From: an uncultured Bacteroidales bacterium
GTDB lineage: Bacteria > Bacteroidota > Bacteroidia > Bacteroidales > Bacteroidaceae
DNA length: 52,168 nt
Reading direction: 5' to 3'
NCBI GenBank assembly: GCA_902782245.1
Contig: CACZMI010000037.1
Coordinates: 1 to 52,168 of the forward strand
In this document: piece after piece, positions 10,501 to 18,330 of the stretch
Layout of the letters: the number at the start of each line of letters is the position of its first letter
Position numbering within the stretch: the stretch's first letter is position 1
Made by a program: the position numbers and the translations under genes
The notes under the pieces: model-generated
Databases searched by the model: none
What the model saw: the letters and a program-made list of their open reading frames with translations, nothing else
What the model was told of the DNA's origin: nothing

Positions 10501-11991
10501 CAGCAACTGGGGACGCTCCGACAGGGCTGCCAACTGGGTGTCGTTACCCATTGATGAAAGAGGCTCCTGAGCCGTCTGACACATGGGAACAATCACACGG
10601 TCAATATCCTCACGGGTAAAGTCAAATGCGCGCAGACGGCGTGCATAGTCCTTTACGTCATTGGGGGCCTTACGGCCGCTCTTGAGTTTGCCAAGTTCCA
10701 CACGGCCGGCGCTGAGCCACTCGCCGTAGTTGAACTCACTGGCCAACTTATCCTTTACCTCATCGTTGCGGAATATCTGTCCGTTATCGGTATCTATAAG
10801 CAGTATCTTACCGGGCTGAAGTTTGCCTTTCTCCGTGATGGTGGCGGCATCCACATGGATGCAACCGGCCTCGGATGCCATTATGAGCATGCCGTCGGAT
10901 GTGATAAGATAGCGTGAAGGGCGCAGACCGTTGCGGTCCAACATACCTCCGGCGTAACGGCCGTCGGTAAAGAGCATGGCAGCGGGTCCGTCCCACGGCT
11001 CCATGAGTATTGAATGGTACTCATAGAATGCCTTGAGCTTATCGCTTATGGGGTTTTTCTCATTGAAAGACTCAGGGATCATCATGGCCATTGCATGCGG
11101 CAGGCTCATACCTGAACGTACAAAGAACTCCAGCGCATTGTCAAACGAAGCACTGTCGCTCATATCGGGCTGTACGATAGGATGAATGTCCGATACACTG
11201 CCCAGGGCCTCCGATGACAGAACGCTCTCACGGGCCTCCATCCAGCCGCGGTTGCCGCGAATGGTGTTGATCTCGCCGTTGTGAGCCAGCATTCTGAAAG
11301 GCTGGGCCAATGACCATGTAGGGAATGTGTTGGTGCTGAATCTGGAGTGCACCATTGCAAGACCGCTGGTAAAGTTTGGACTGCTCAGGTCCGGATAGTA
11401 CTCACGGAGTTGGGTCGATGTGAGCATACCTTTATATACCATGATTCGGCTTGACAGTGACACGATGTAGAAATCGTGGTCACTTATGCGCTGTTCGGTA
11501 TGCTTGCGGATCTTGTAGAGAAGTGTGTCAAGACCTTCAGTCTGGGTGGCACCGGTCACGAATATCTGCACTGTGCAGGGCTCGGTAGCTCTTGCTGCCT
11601 CACCCAGGATATTGCTGTTTACCGGAACCTGACGCACGTTTGACAGTTCCAGACCCATCTTTGCGGTCTCCTCACGGATAATGTCAAGGTACTGTTCCTG
11701 TTTTGACTTGTCCTGCGGCAGGAATACCAGTCCTGTACCGTAGTGAAGACGCTCCGGAACGGGAATACCCTGAAGCAGAATGAACTCATGAGGTATCTGG
11801 ACCGTGATTCCGGCTCCGTCACCTGATTTGTTGTCGGCTGCCTCGGCGCCGCGGTGCTTCATGTTCTCAAGCAGCGTCAGGGCCTCATCTACAAGCTGGT
11901 GCGTCTTGTTTCCCTTCAGACTGACCATCATGCCTATTCCGCAGGCATCATGCTCGTTCTGGGGGTCATATAATCCCTGTGTCTTTTTCAT
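7525..11991 (-). CDS. gltB: Glutamate synthase large subunit
   Basis: Catalytic subunit of GOGAT, forming two glutamates from glutamine and 2-oxoglutarate. The 1488 residues match the usual ~1500. A 16-residue propeptide precedes the expected N-terminal nucleophile Cys17 (ACGIGM), so maturation by cleavage is likely. Class II amidotransferase domain (17 to about 420), central domain, FMN-binding synthase domain with the 3Fe-4S cysteines in CLLMRKCHTNACPVG, and the C-terminal Gly-rich beta-helix are present in order. It lies 91 nt downstream of glnN with a hairpin in between that may tune readthrough. Confidence 0.98.
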   Translation of the reverse strand: MKKTQGLYDPQNEHDACGIGMMVSLKGNKTHQLVDEALTLLENMKHRGAEAADNKSGDGAGITVQIPHEFILLQGIPVPERLHYGTGLVFLPQDKSKQEQYLDIIREETAKMGLELSNVRQVPVNSNILGEAARATEPCTVQIFVTGATQTEGLDTLLYKIRKHTEQRISDHDFYIVSLSSRIMVYKGMLTSTQLREYYPDLSSPNFTSGLAMVHSRFSTNTFPTWSLAQPFRMLAHNGEINTIRGNRGWMEARESVLSSEALGSVSDIHPIVQPDMSDSASFDNALEFFVRSGMSLPHAMAMMIPESFNEKNPISDKLKAFYEYHSILMEPWDGPAAMLFTDGRYAGGMLDRNGLRPSRYLITSDGMLIMASEAGCIHVDAATITEKGKLQPGKILLIDTDNGQIFRNDEVKDKLASEFNYGEWLSAGRVELGKLKSGRKAPNDVKDYARRLRAFDFTREDIDRVIVPMCQTAQEPLSSMGNDTQLAALSERPQLLFNYFRQQFAQVTNPPIDPIREELVMSLTEYIGAVGMNILTPSEGHCKMVRLPQPVLTNTELDTLCNIRYKGFNTEVLPILFEKSKGAKGMSDAIENLCHEAEKSVDAGINYIILSDRGIDDTHAAIPSLLAVSAIHHYLVSIQKRVQTALIVESGEIREVMHVALLMGYGASAVNPYMAFAVIDDLVKKGEIQLDYETAQHNYIKAVDKGLKKILSKMGISTIRSYRGAKIFESIGISQEVLSKYFGTSSSTIGGISFDRICKDAVSMQQQGFGQAEPDGVLPFIGQYAFRKDGIRHAWTPEAISTLQLATRLGSYKKFQEFCSIVDDRQEPLFLRNYFKFKTNPIPVDEVEPAENIVKRFIGAAMSFGAISKEAHEAIAIALNTLDSRSNTGEGGEDSERFHTDVDGVSLSSRIKQVASGRFGVTAEYLVNAQEIQIKVAQGAKPGEGGQLPGFKVNEIIARTRNSIPGISLISPPPHHDIYSIEDLAQLIYDLRNVNPKAKISVKLVAESGVGTIAAGVAKAKADLVVISGSEGGTGASPASSIRYAGISPEIGLAETQQTLVLNGLRGEIEVQVDGQLKTPRDVISMALLGAGEFGFGTGQLIVLGCLLMRKCHTNACPVGVATQDPALRAKFRGHSQYLINYYMFMAQGVRELLAQMGFRKFEDIIGRTDLIEIDTAKFTDKTKGLDFSRLLTKIDGDLYKVKDQIHDLSQVLDQKIIKESAKAIESGSKVELSYDIINTDRAAGAMLSGEIASRYGHDGLADDTINVSFKGSAGQSFGAFLMKGVNFRLEGEANDYVGKGLSGGRIAICPPAESKFDASENIIAGNTILYGATSGEIFINGRAGERFAVRNSGATAVVEGAGDHCCEYMTGGRVVVLGTTGRNFAAGMSGGLAYVWDKNHNFDYYCNMDMIELDIIEDKAGRDELRGLIEKHYKYTGSALAKKMLDNWSQYVGEFIQVTPIEYRRILQEERMKALQQKIDNVQRDY

Positions 11992-12037
11992 CAGATATAA
12001 CTATAGTAAAGTTAATGCAACGGTTGGTTTTCTCAAA

Positions 12038-12069
12038 ACAGATCTTCCCACTATCCGGGGAAGACCTGT
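12038..12069 (-). terminator. Hairpin between glnN and gltB (weak terminator or processing site)
   Basis: On the minus strand, 13 nt after the glnN stop, arms ACAGGTCTTCCC (12069-12058) and GGGAAGATCTGT (12049-12038) form a 12-bp stem with one G-U pair and an 8-nt loop. Only a short T run follows before GAG. This looks like a leaky terminator or a stabilising 3' end that would leave glnN mRNA more abundant than gltBD. No promoter was identified between here and gltB. Confidence 0.6.
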
Positions 12070-12082
12070 AGATGGGGCTCCA

Positions 12083-14269
12083 TCAGTTAATAAAGAGCAG
12101 CTCACGATACTTAGGCAGCGGCCACATATCGTTGTCCACAATCTCCTCAAGCTTATCAATGGTCTTGCGGAGCGGGAACAGGCTCTCTGCAATCTCATGA
12201 TATGCAAGTGCCTTCTTGTACTCGTCCTCAATGGCGTTGGCCTTCTTGCGGGCCTCAACCATTGCGTCAACCTGCTGACGCAGATCGGTAACAAGTTCCG
12301 AAATGTTGGTAACCAGACCCATGCTTACGCCTGCCATAGCCGAGTAGTTATCGGCAAACACCTCCTTCATAGCGGTGATGTTCTTGAGCAGTTTGGTCTG
12401 ATATGCAAGTGCAGCGGGAATGATATGGTTGATTGCCATACGGCCAATCACGCGGCCCTCAATCTGTACTTTCTTGGTATATGTCTCCCACTTGACCTCG
12501 TTGCGGGCCTCAAGTTCCTTCTCTGAGTAAACACCCAGCTTGGTAAAGAGGTCGATAGCCTTCTTGGTAGTGAATGACTTGAACATCTTGGGAACGTTGG
12601 TCTCAACATCCAGACCGCGTTTCTTAGCCTCCTTCTTCCACTCATCGGTATAACCGTTGCCGTCAAAGCAGACAACATCGATTATGCTCTTGATGATAGG
12701 CTTAAGGGTATCCATGATTGCTATGTTCATGGGCTTTCCGGCCTTCATTGCCTTATCCACATCCTTTTTGAATGCTATGAGCTGCTCGGCAACGGCTGCA
12801 TTCAGGGTTGTCATGGCACCTGCGCAGTTGGCGCTTGAACCTACGGCACGGAACTCAAAACGGTTACCCGTGAATGCGAACGGTGATGTACGGTTGCGGT
12901 CGGTGTTATCCACGAATATCTCAGGTATCTCAACCAGACCCAGTGACTTGCCCTTCTTGCCGGCAATCTCAATGGGAGTATCGGACGGAACCTCAAGCAG
13001 TTTCCTCAGGACTGATGTCATGGTCTTGCCAAGGAATGCCGATACTATTGCGGGAGGTGCCTCGTTGGCGCCCAGACGATGTGCGTTGGTGGCGGTTGCG
13101 ATAGATGCTTTGAGCAGGTCATTGTGCTTCTGTACTGCAGCCAGAACGTTTACAAAGAATGTAACGAACTGCAGGTTACCCATGGCATCCTTACCGGGAG
13201 CCAGAAGCAGTGTGCCGGTATCTGTACCCAATGACCAGTTGTTGTGCTTACCTGATCCGTTGATGCCGTCAAAAGGCTTCTCATGGAACAGAACCACGAA
13301 CCCGTGCTTGCGGGCAATGCTGTTCATCACGTTCATCATCTGCTGGTTCTGGTCGTTTGAAAGGTTGGTCTCACCGTATATGGGAGCCAGCTCAAACTGG
13401 TTGGGAGCGACCTCGTTGTGACGGGTCTTAAGCGGAATACCCAGCTTGTAACCTGCTATCTCTATATCGCGCATGAAAGCTGCCACACGTGAAGGAATGG
13501 CACCAAAGTAGTGGTCATCCAGCTGCTGGTTCTTGGATGATGCATGACCCATCAGCGTACGGCCAGTAAGCATCAGGTCGGGACGTGCGGCGTAGAGGTC
13601 CTCATCGACCAGGAAATACTCCTGCTCCCAGCCCAGGTAGGACATAACCTTGTTTACCTTGGGATCAAACATGCGGCAGATAGGCAGGGCTGCGTCGTTG
13701 ACAGCCTTAAGAGCCTTCTTGAGCGGTGTCTTGTAGTCAAGAGCCTCGCCGGTATATGATATGAATACGGTAGGTATGCAGAGTGTGTCATCCTGTATGA
13801 ACACAGGTGATGTGGGATCCCATGCTGTATAGCCACGAGCCTCGAATGTGGCACGGATACCGCCGCTGGGGAATGATGATGCATCGGGTTCCTGCTGAAC
13901 GAGTGCCTTGCCGTCAAAAGTCTCAATCATTCCGCCCTTGCCGTCATACTCCATGAATGAGTCGTGTTTTTCGGCAGTACCGTCGGTAAGAGGCTGGAAC
14001 CAGTGAGTAATGTGTGTAACGCCATGCTCAAGGGCCCATGTCTTCATACCTGCGGCAACGCCGTCGGCAGTCTCGCGATCCAGATGAGCACCGTTGTCGA
14101 TGCAGTTAACCAGAGCATTGAAAGTCTTGGCATCAAGATACTTGTGCATCTTGTCACGGTTGAATACCAACTCTCCGAAATATTCGGAAATCTTTCCTGC
14201 AGGTGTCTCCACAGCAGCTGCCTTCTTCTTGAAAGCATCCTGCACCACATCAAATCTAAGTTTACTCAT
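12083..14269 (-). CDS. glnN: Glutamine synthetase type III
   Basis: ATP-dependent amidation of glutamate with ammonium. The 728-residue length and N-terminus (MSKLRFDVVQDAFKKKAAAV) are those of the large GSIII family typical of Bacteroidota and cyanobacteria, not the ~470-residue GSI. The GS catalytic block is recognisable in the middle (for example EVAPNQFELAPIY and NGSGKHNNWSLG). It stands as its own unit between asnB and gltB with a promoter flanked by an inverted repeat at 14301-14348 and no leader peptide, unlike asnB and glnK. Confidence 0.97.
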   Translation of the reverse strand: MSKLRFDVVQDAFKKKAAAVETPAGKISEYFGELVFNRDKMHKYLDAKTFNALVNCIDNGAHLDRETADGVAAGMKTWALEHGVTHITHWFQPLTDGTAEKHDSFMEYDGKGGMIETFDGKALVQQEPDASSFPSGGIRATFEARGYTAWDPTSPVFIQDDTLCIPTVFISYTGEALDYKTPLKKALKAVNDAALPICRMFDPKVNKVMSYLGWEQEYFLVDEDLYAARPDLMLTGRTLMGHASSKNQQLDDHYFGAIPSRVAAFMRDIEIAGYKLGIPLKTRHNEVAPNQFELAPIYGETNLSNDQNQQMMNVMNSIARKHGFVVLFHEKPFDGINGSGKHNNWSLGTDTGTLLLAPGKDAMGNLQFVTFFVNVLAAVQKHNDLLKASIATATNAHRLGANEAPPAIVSAFLGKTMTSVLRKLLEVPSDTPIEIAGKKGKSLGLVEIPEIFVDNTDRNRTSPFAFTGNRFEFRAVGSSANCAGAMTTLNAAVAEQLIAFKKDVDKAMKAGKPMNIAIMDTLKPIIKSIIDVVCFDGNGYTDEWKKEAKKRGLDVETNVPKMFKSFTTKKAIDLFTKLGVYSEKELEARNEVKWETYTKKVQIEGRVIGRMAINHIIPAALAYQTKLLKNITAMKEVFADNYSAMAGVSMGLVTNISELVTDLRQQVDAMVEARKKANAIEDEYKKALAYHEIAESLFPLRKTIDKLEEIVDNDMWPLPKYRELLFIN

Positions 14270-14300
14270 AGCTTTATGTTTTTGGTGTTTTTATTTGCCT

Positions 14301-14348
14301 GTGTACAAAACGATGCAAAATTAAGCATTATTACTACTTTTTGTACAC
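14301..14348 (-). promoter_or_regulatory. glnN promoter within a perfect 10-bp inverted repeat (candidate operator)
   Basis: GTGTACAAAA (14301-14310) and TTTTGTACAC (14339-14348) are exact inverted copies 28 nt apart. Between them, on the minus strand, lies the Bacteroidota -7 element TAATTTTG (14323-14316). No TTG -33 element sits at the usual distance; the upstream half-site occupies that position. A dimeric regulator bound to both halves would cover the -33 region and the start site. The same half-site was not seen at the other nitrogen promoters here. Confidence 0.6.
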
Positions 14349-14418
14349 ATAACGTTAATTATATTCTCAAATTGATACTTAAAATATGTTTAAATCAAAA
14401 TAATGTCACTTTACGCAC

Positions 14419-16035
14419 TTATTTATAGGCATTTTCATGCACACCCTTTACCGCACGTCCGCTGGGATCGTTCAGTTTACTGAAACTTGCATCCCATTTG
14501 AGTGCCTCGGCAGTAGAGCAGGCAACACTTGGAACACTGGGTACGCAACGTGCGGCAGACTCACTTGGAAAATGCTCCTCAAATATTGAGCGGTAGTAAT
14601 ATTCCTCCTTGTTCATGGGAGTGTTGATTGGGAAACGCTCTGCCGCATGGGCCATCTGCTCATCACTTACGGCGGCCGATGTTATCTCCTTCAGAGAGTC
14701 GATCCAGCTGTAACCCACTCCGTCGCTGAACTGCTCTTTCTGGCGCCATGCAACGCTCTTCAGACGCATTGCCACATCCAGGAACTCCTTGTCCAGGAAA
14801 GGTACGCGGCCCTCAACACCCCATGCTGCAAGTGACTTGTTTGCACGCAGGCAGTCATAAAGGTGCAGTTTGGAAATCTTACGCACGGTCTCCTCATGGA
14901 ATGCCTGTGCATCGGGCGCCTTGTGGAAATAGAGATAACCTCCGAATACCTCATCGGCCCCCTCGCCGCTCAGCACCATCTTGATACCCATGCTGCGGAT
15001 TACGCGGGCAAGCAGGTACATGGGAGTGCTGGCACGTACCGTGGTAACATCATATGTCTCAATGAAATAGATTACGTCTCTTATAGCATCCAGACCCTCC
15101 TGGACGGTGTAGTTGATTTCATGGTGTACGGTACCTATATGCTCGGCCACCTCACGGGCCTTGGCCAGATCCGGAGCACCCTTAAGGCCCACAGCAAACG
15201 AGTGCAGACGGGGCCACCAGGCCTCCTGCTGGTCATCGGTCTCAACACGGCGTGCGGCGTTTTTCTTGGCAATGGCCGATATCACCGAACTGTCCAGACC
15301 GCCGGACAGAAGCACTCCGTAAGGAACATCGCACATGAGCTGACGCTTTACTGCAGCCTCAAGGGCATCGTGAAGTTCCTTTATATCGGCCTTGTTATCC
15401 TTGACGGCATCATACTTGAACCAGTCACGGGTGTACCAGCGCTCCACCATTCCGGTGCGGCTGCTCAGGAAATGGCCCGGCAGGAACGGCTCGTACTCAG
15501 TGCAGATGCCCTCAAGAGCCTTCAGTTCACTGGCTACGCAAATGTGACCTTCCTTATCCTTACCGATATAGAGTGGAATAACGCCTATGGGATCGCGGGC
15601 AATCAGGTATTCATCACGCTCTGCATCGTACAGAGCAAATGCAAAGATGCCGTTCAGACGCTCCAGCATACGGATAAAATCCTCCTGGCTGCCTCCGGCA
15701 CGCACAGCATCACGATAAAGCGCCAAGATAACCTCGCAGTCACTGCCGGTACTGAACGTGTATCGGCCCTCATACTCACGACGTATTGCCTGATGGTTGT
15801 ATATCTCACCGTTTACGGCCAGCACCTGCAGACGATCCTCGCTGAAAAGGGGCTGACCGCCCGACTGAGGGTCCACAATACTCAGACGCTCGTGAGCCAG
15901 TATGGCAGAGCCTCCACACCAGATTCCGCTCCAGTCCGGACCGCGGTGACGAATCCTGCGACTCATTTCCAATGCCTGCTGTCGGAGCTGCTCTGACTGC
16001 TGCTTAATCCTGAAAATTGAAACTATTCCACACAT
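14419..16035 (-). CDS. asnB: Glutamine-hydrolysing asparagine synthase (AsnB type)
   Basis: Converts aspartate to asparagine using glutamine and ATP. The 538-residue protein starts MCGIVSIF with catalytic Cys2 of a class II amidotransferase domain (1 to about 200), followed by the PPi-loop motif SGGLDSS at 244-250 and the synthetase domain (ERYRSIF-type C-terminal region present). The gene follows an Asn/Gln-rich leader peptide and hairpin, so it is likely controlled by attenuation. It is followed by 149 nt without a hairpin before glnN, which has its own promoter. Confidence 0.96.
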   Translation of the reverse strand: MCGIVSIFRIKQQSEQLRQQALEMSRRIRHRGPDWSGIWCGGSAILAHERLSIVDPQSGGQPLFSEDRLQVLAVNGEIYNHQAIRREYEGRYTFSTGSDCEVILALYRDAVRAGGSQEDFIRMLERLNGIFAFALYDAERDEYLIARDPIGVIPLYIGKDKEGHICVASELKALEGICTEYEPFLPGHFLSSRTGMVERWYTRDWFKYDAVKDNKADIKELHDALEAAVKRQLMCDVPYGVLLSGGLDSSVISAIAKKNAARRVETDDQQEAWWPRLHSFAVGLKGAPDLAKAREVAEHIGTVHHEINYTVQEGLDAIRDVIYFIETYDVTTVRASTPMYLLARVIRSMGIKMVLSGEGADEVFGGYLYFHKAPDAQAFHEETVRKISKLHLYDCLRANKSLAAWGVEGRVPFLDKEFLDVAMRLKSVAWRQKEQFSDGVGYSWIDSLKEITSAAVSDEQMAHAAERFPINTPMNKEEYYYRSIFEEHFPSESAARCVPSVPSVACSTAEALKWDASFSKLNDPSGRAVKGVHENAYK

Positions 16036-16079
16036 AGTATTTATTGTTTTTGTTGTTTATTCCTCTTGCGGTATGGAAC

Positions 16080-16112
16080 AAAAAAAAGACTGATCAAATT
16101 GACCAGTCTTTT
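16080..16112 (-). terminator. asnB attenuator terminator with competing antiterminator
   Basis: On the minus strand a 13-bp stem (AAAAGACTGGTCA with TGATCAGTCTTTT, one G-U pair, 3-nt loop) ends in a run of eight T, only some 45 nt before the asnB ATG. The 5' arm segment CTGGTCAA (16106-16099) can instead pair with TTGGCCAG (16161-16154) in codons 32-34 of the leader peptide: eight pairs with one G-U. Ribosome position on the leader would decide which hairpin forms. Confidence 0.85.
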
Positions 16113-16141
16113 ATGTTTTGTTCTTTATATACCCTGAATGA

Positions 16142-16255
16142 TTAGCTTTCCCGCTGGCCAAAAGAAGTAACCATCCGAACCTGATTATTATTCTGGTTCT
16201 GATTCTGCTGGTTATTCTGATTATTATTGGCGGTGTATGCCAAAATTCTAGCCAT
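16142..16255 (-). CDS. Asn/Gln-rich leader peptide of asnB (37 aa)
   Basis: A 37-codon ORF with ATG at 16255 and TAA at 16144-16142. Residues 10-25 are only Asn and Gln (ten Asn, six Gln; NNNQNNQQNQNQNNNQ), followed by VRMVTSFGQRES. It ends about 30 nt before the terminator. The last Asn/Gln codon of the run is six codons upstream of the antiterminator segment, so a ribosome waiting there would leave that segment free, whereas one at the stop codon would cover it. This is the layout of amino-acid biosynthetic leader peptides. It is not in long-ORF range and would be missed by standard gene callers. Function is inferred from structure and position; the near-identical glnK leader supports it. 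Confidence 0.85.
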   Translation of the reverse strand: MARILAYTANNNQNNQQNQNQNNNQVRMVTSFGQRES

Positions 16256-16282
16256 TGATCTTGTTTTTGCTAATTACGAATG

Positions 16283-16313
16283 CAAAATTACACACTCTAT
16301 TTTAAACAGCCAA
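16283..16313 (-). promoter_or_regulatory. Promoter of the asnB leader transcript
   Basis: Minus strand TTG (16313-16311), 20-nt spacer, TAATTTTG (16290-16283): the Bacteroidota sigma-ABfr form. Predicted start near 16275, about 20 nt before the leader ATG. The rest of the 16036-16426 gap holds the leader, its terminator and AT-rich sequence after glsB. Confidence 0.75.
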
Positions 16314-16426
16314 GCCATTTGGCAATAAAATATCACTTTATCACCAAAAATTTTCTTGTACTTACATTTTGACACCTTTATATATAATAACCTTACTTTT
16401 TGTTTTTGGCGAAATTATAGGAACCG

Positions 16427-17401
16427 TCAGTATTTCCTGCGCAACAGATTGCGGAGCGGAATGAGCAGTTTGGGTGTCAAGGTCTTGACGTGACGATCCT
16501 TCTTATCTTCGGCAATATATTTGAAAGGTATCAGGATTCCGGAATCATATATATCCCCGAATTCATCGTTTATACCGGTTCCGAAATACTGCATCTTGAG
16601 CGACAGGTTCATATAGGAGTTGACCAGAGGCGGTATGTTCACGCCAAAATCCGATACGAACGACTTGAGATTACGGTAATCATCCTTGAATGTAAGTCCC
16701 TTAAGCACCTTCATGTATTTGATGGGGCGCTTTACCCTGGCGGGGTTGACCAGTTTGACGCGGCGCATCTTGGCCGCCCCGAACCATTTGTTAAGGAATA
16801 CCTGGATCATCTCACGAGCCGGCGTGGGATACTGGCGGTATATGGTCATCTTGCCAAAGAAGTATTTCATCCTGCCCTTGTACATCACCATCAGTGCCCC
16901 AAGTCCGTCAAAAAGATTGTCAAGAGCAAAAATGCTTTTGGCACCGCCCTTACTGCTCTGATAGTCTATGGTCACAAATGAGCGGCCCAGTTCAATCGTG
17001 TGCTTAAGTTCGTTTCTGATAAATTTCTTTGAGAACCGGAACATATGCGATGATGTCAGCATGGGCTGGCCGTTTTCGTCATAGACAATCTCATCGCACA
17101 GCACGTAACGGTATCCGCCTATGATACGCTCAGCCTCAGGATCCCAAAGAACCAGCTGCTTGTATCCGTATGCGGCATCGGTATCAAACTTGTCAATATC
17201 GAGTTCGCGGCCGGTGCCTCCGCCTCCCGCACGGAATGCCTCCTCGCGCAGACGGCCAATCTCGCGGATTACATCCGGAGCATTGGTGTTATCAACCACA
17301 TAAATCTCGTTACCTCCGTGGTTGGTTGTACGCAAAAACCTGTCTTTGGTCAGTTGAGATTTAAGCAAATCCGTGCTGACCGGATCAATTATCTTTTTCA
17401 T
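16427..17401 (-). CDS. glsB: Glycine N-acyltransferase for glycine lipids (GlsB/OlsB-like)
   Basis: Predicted GNAT-fold N-acyltransferase that joins a 3-hydroxy fatty acid to glycine, the first step to the glycine lipids of Bacteroides. The 324-residue protein has the OlsB/hemolysin-like acyltransferase pattern: substrate-binding lead-in (IREIGRLREEAFRAGGGGTG, 46-65), GGYRYVLCDE, ELGRSFV and the long C-terminal part. It overlaps glsA by 4 nt (17398-17401), and the partner performs the O-acylation. No terminator hairpin was seen downstream. Confidence 0.85.
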   Translation of the reverse strand: MKKIIDPVSTDLLKSQLTKDRFLRTTNHGGNEIYVVDNTNAPDVIREIGRLREEAFRAGGGGTGRELDIDKFDTDAAYGYKQLVLWDPEAERIIGGYRYVLCDEIVYDENGQPMLTSSHMFRFSKKFIRNELKHTIELGRSFVTIDYQSSKGGAKSIFALDNLFDGLGALMVMYKGRMKYFFGKMTIYRQYPTPAREMIQVFLNKWFGAAKMRRVKLVNPARVKRPIKYMKVLKGLTFKDDYRNLKSFVSDFGVNIPPLVNSYMNLSLKMQYFGTGINDEFGDIYDSGILIPFKYIAEDKKDRHVKTLTPKLLIPLRNLLRRKY

Positions 17402-18174
17402 AGCGAATACGTTATGTTTTTTATCTGTTCTACCTGTCTGTTTATGTCTCCGTTACGGTCAAATGAGTCCCACGGTATAGGCCTGCCTATTACCATGCGG
17501 TAAGTCTTGCCCTGTGAACGGTATATTTCATCGGGCAGGAATATCATTCCCAGCGGAAACTTGAGCTTAAGAATCTGCTGGATGCGTCCCATACGGTAAA
17601 ACCGCCTGGAATTGGTGCCGTAAAAGTGGATAGGTACAATATCCCTATGCGTCTCGATGCTTTTTACCAAAAATGTCTTGCTCCAACGGCGGTCGGCTAT
17701 AACACCATGATTACGGCGTGAGACCTGCCCTGCCGGGAAATCCAGGATGTGAGTACTCCCGCTGTAAGCATTGTCAATGCCCTGTTTCAGGGTGCGGCTC
17801 TGCATACCTATCTTGTTTACCGGAACTATCATCGGCCTCAAACCTTCAAGGTTGGTAAGAAAATCGTTAGCAAGCAGCATCACATCCCCCTTTTTCCCGA
17901 TTACCGACAACAGCGCAAGCCCGTCGGCGCCACCCAGAGGATGGTTTGAGACAAAGGTATAGGGACCGCCGTCAGGAATCTCCCCTTCCACCTGCAGTGT
18001 AACACCAATGTAATCCAATGCCTTGTCACAGAATTCCAGACCGGAATACCCCTTTTCCAGGAAACAGTTCACAAAATCCTCATGAAAAAGACGCCTCAGA
18101 TACCACAGCAAAAGCCGCGGTACCCTTCCTTTCCGGGAACGTTTTTCCAGCATTGACTTAATATCAAGTTTCAT
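17398..18174 (-). CDS. glsA: O-acyltransferase for glycine lipids (GlsA/PlsC-like)
   Basis: PlsC-family acyltransferase of 258 residues, predicted to O-acylate the N-acylglycine made by GlsB. The motif SNHPLGGADG places His78 and Asp84 as the catalytic pair, in the HPLGG form typical of this subfamily, with an acyltransferase block FPAGQVSR at about 146-153. It is first in a two-gene operon with glsB. The N-terminal part is basic, which suits peripheral membrane attachment. It could be annotated as a generic 1-acyl-glycerol-3-phosphate acyltransferase, but the pairing with glsB favours the glycine-lipid role. Confidence 0.82.
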   Translation of the reverse strand: MKLDIKSMLEKRSRKGRVPRLLLWYLRRLFHEDFVNCFLEKGYSGLEFCDKALDYIGVTLQVEGEIPDGGPYTFVSNHPLGGADGLALLSVIGKKGDVMLLANDFLTNLEGLRPMIVPVNKIGMQSRTLKQGIDNAYSGSTHILDFPAGQVSRRNHGVIADRRWSKTFLVKSIETHRDIVPIHFYGTNSRRFYRMGRIQQILKLKFPLGMIFLPDEIYRSQGKTYRMVIGRPIPWDSFDRNGDINRQVEQIKNITYSL

Positions 18175-18261
18175 ATGGATCCTGTATTTGCAACGCTAAG
18201 GTAAGAATAATTATAAGCTGTTCCTATCATAAAGTATTTTATGGAAAATATTACCACAAAC

Positions 18262-18300
18262 AAAAAGGCGCGCAGAATCTGGTTCTTCTGCCACGCCTTT
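18262..18300 (-). terminator. Terminator after the glnK-amtB-porin operon
   Basis: Minus-strand hairpin with arms AAAGGCGTGGCAGAA (18300-18286) and TTCTGCGCGCCTTT (18277-18264), a small internal irregularity, an 8-nt loop and a following T5 tract. It lies 30 nt beyond the porin stop. Confidence 0.75.
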
Positions 18301-18330
18301 AAGCCGGACATTACCGAATGAATGCTCTTT

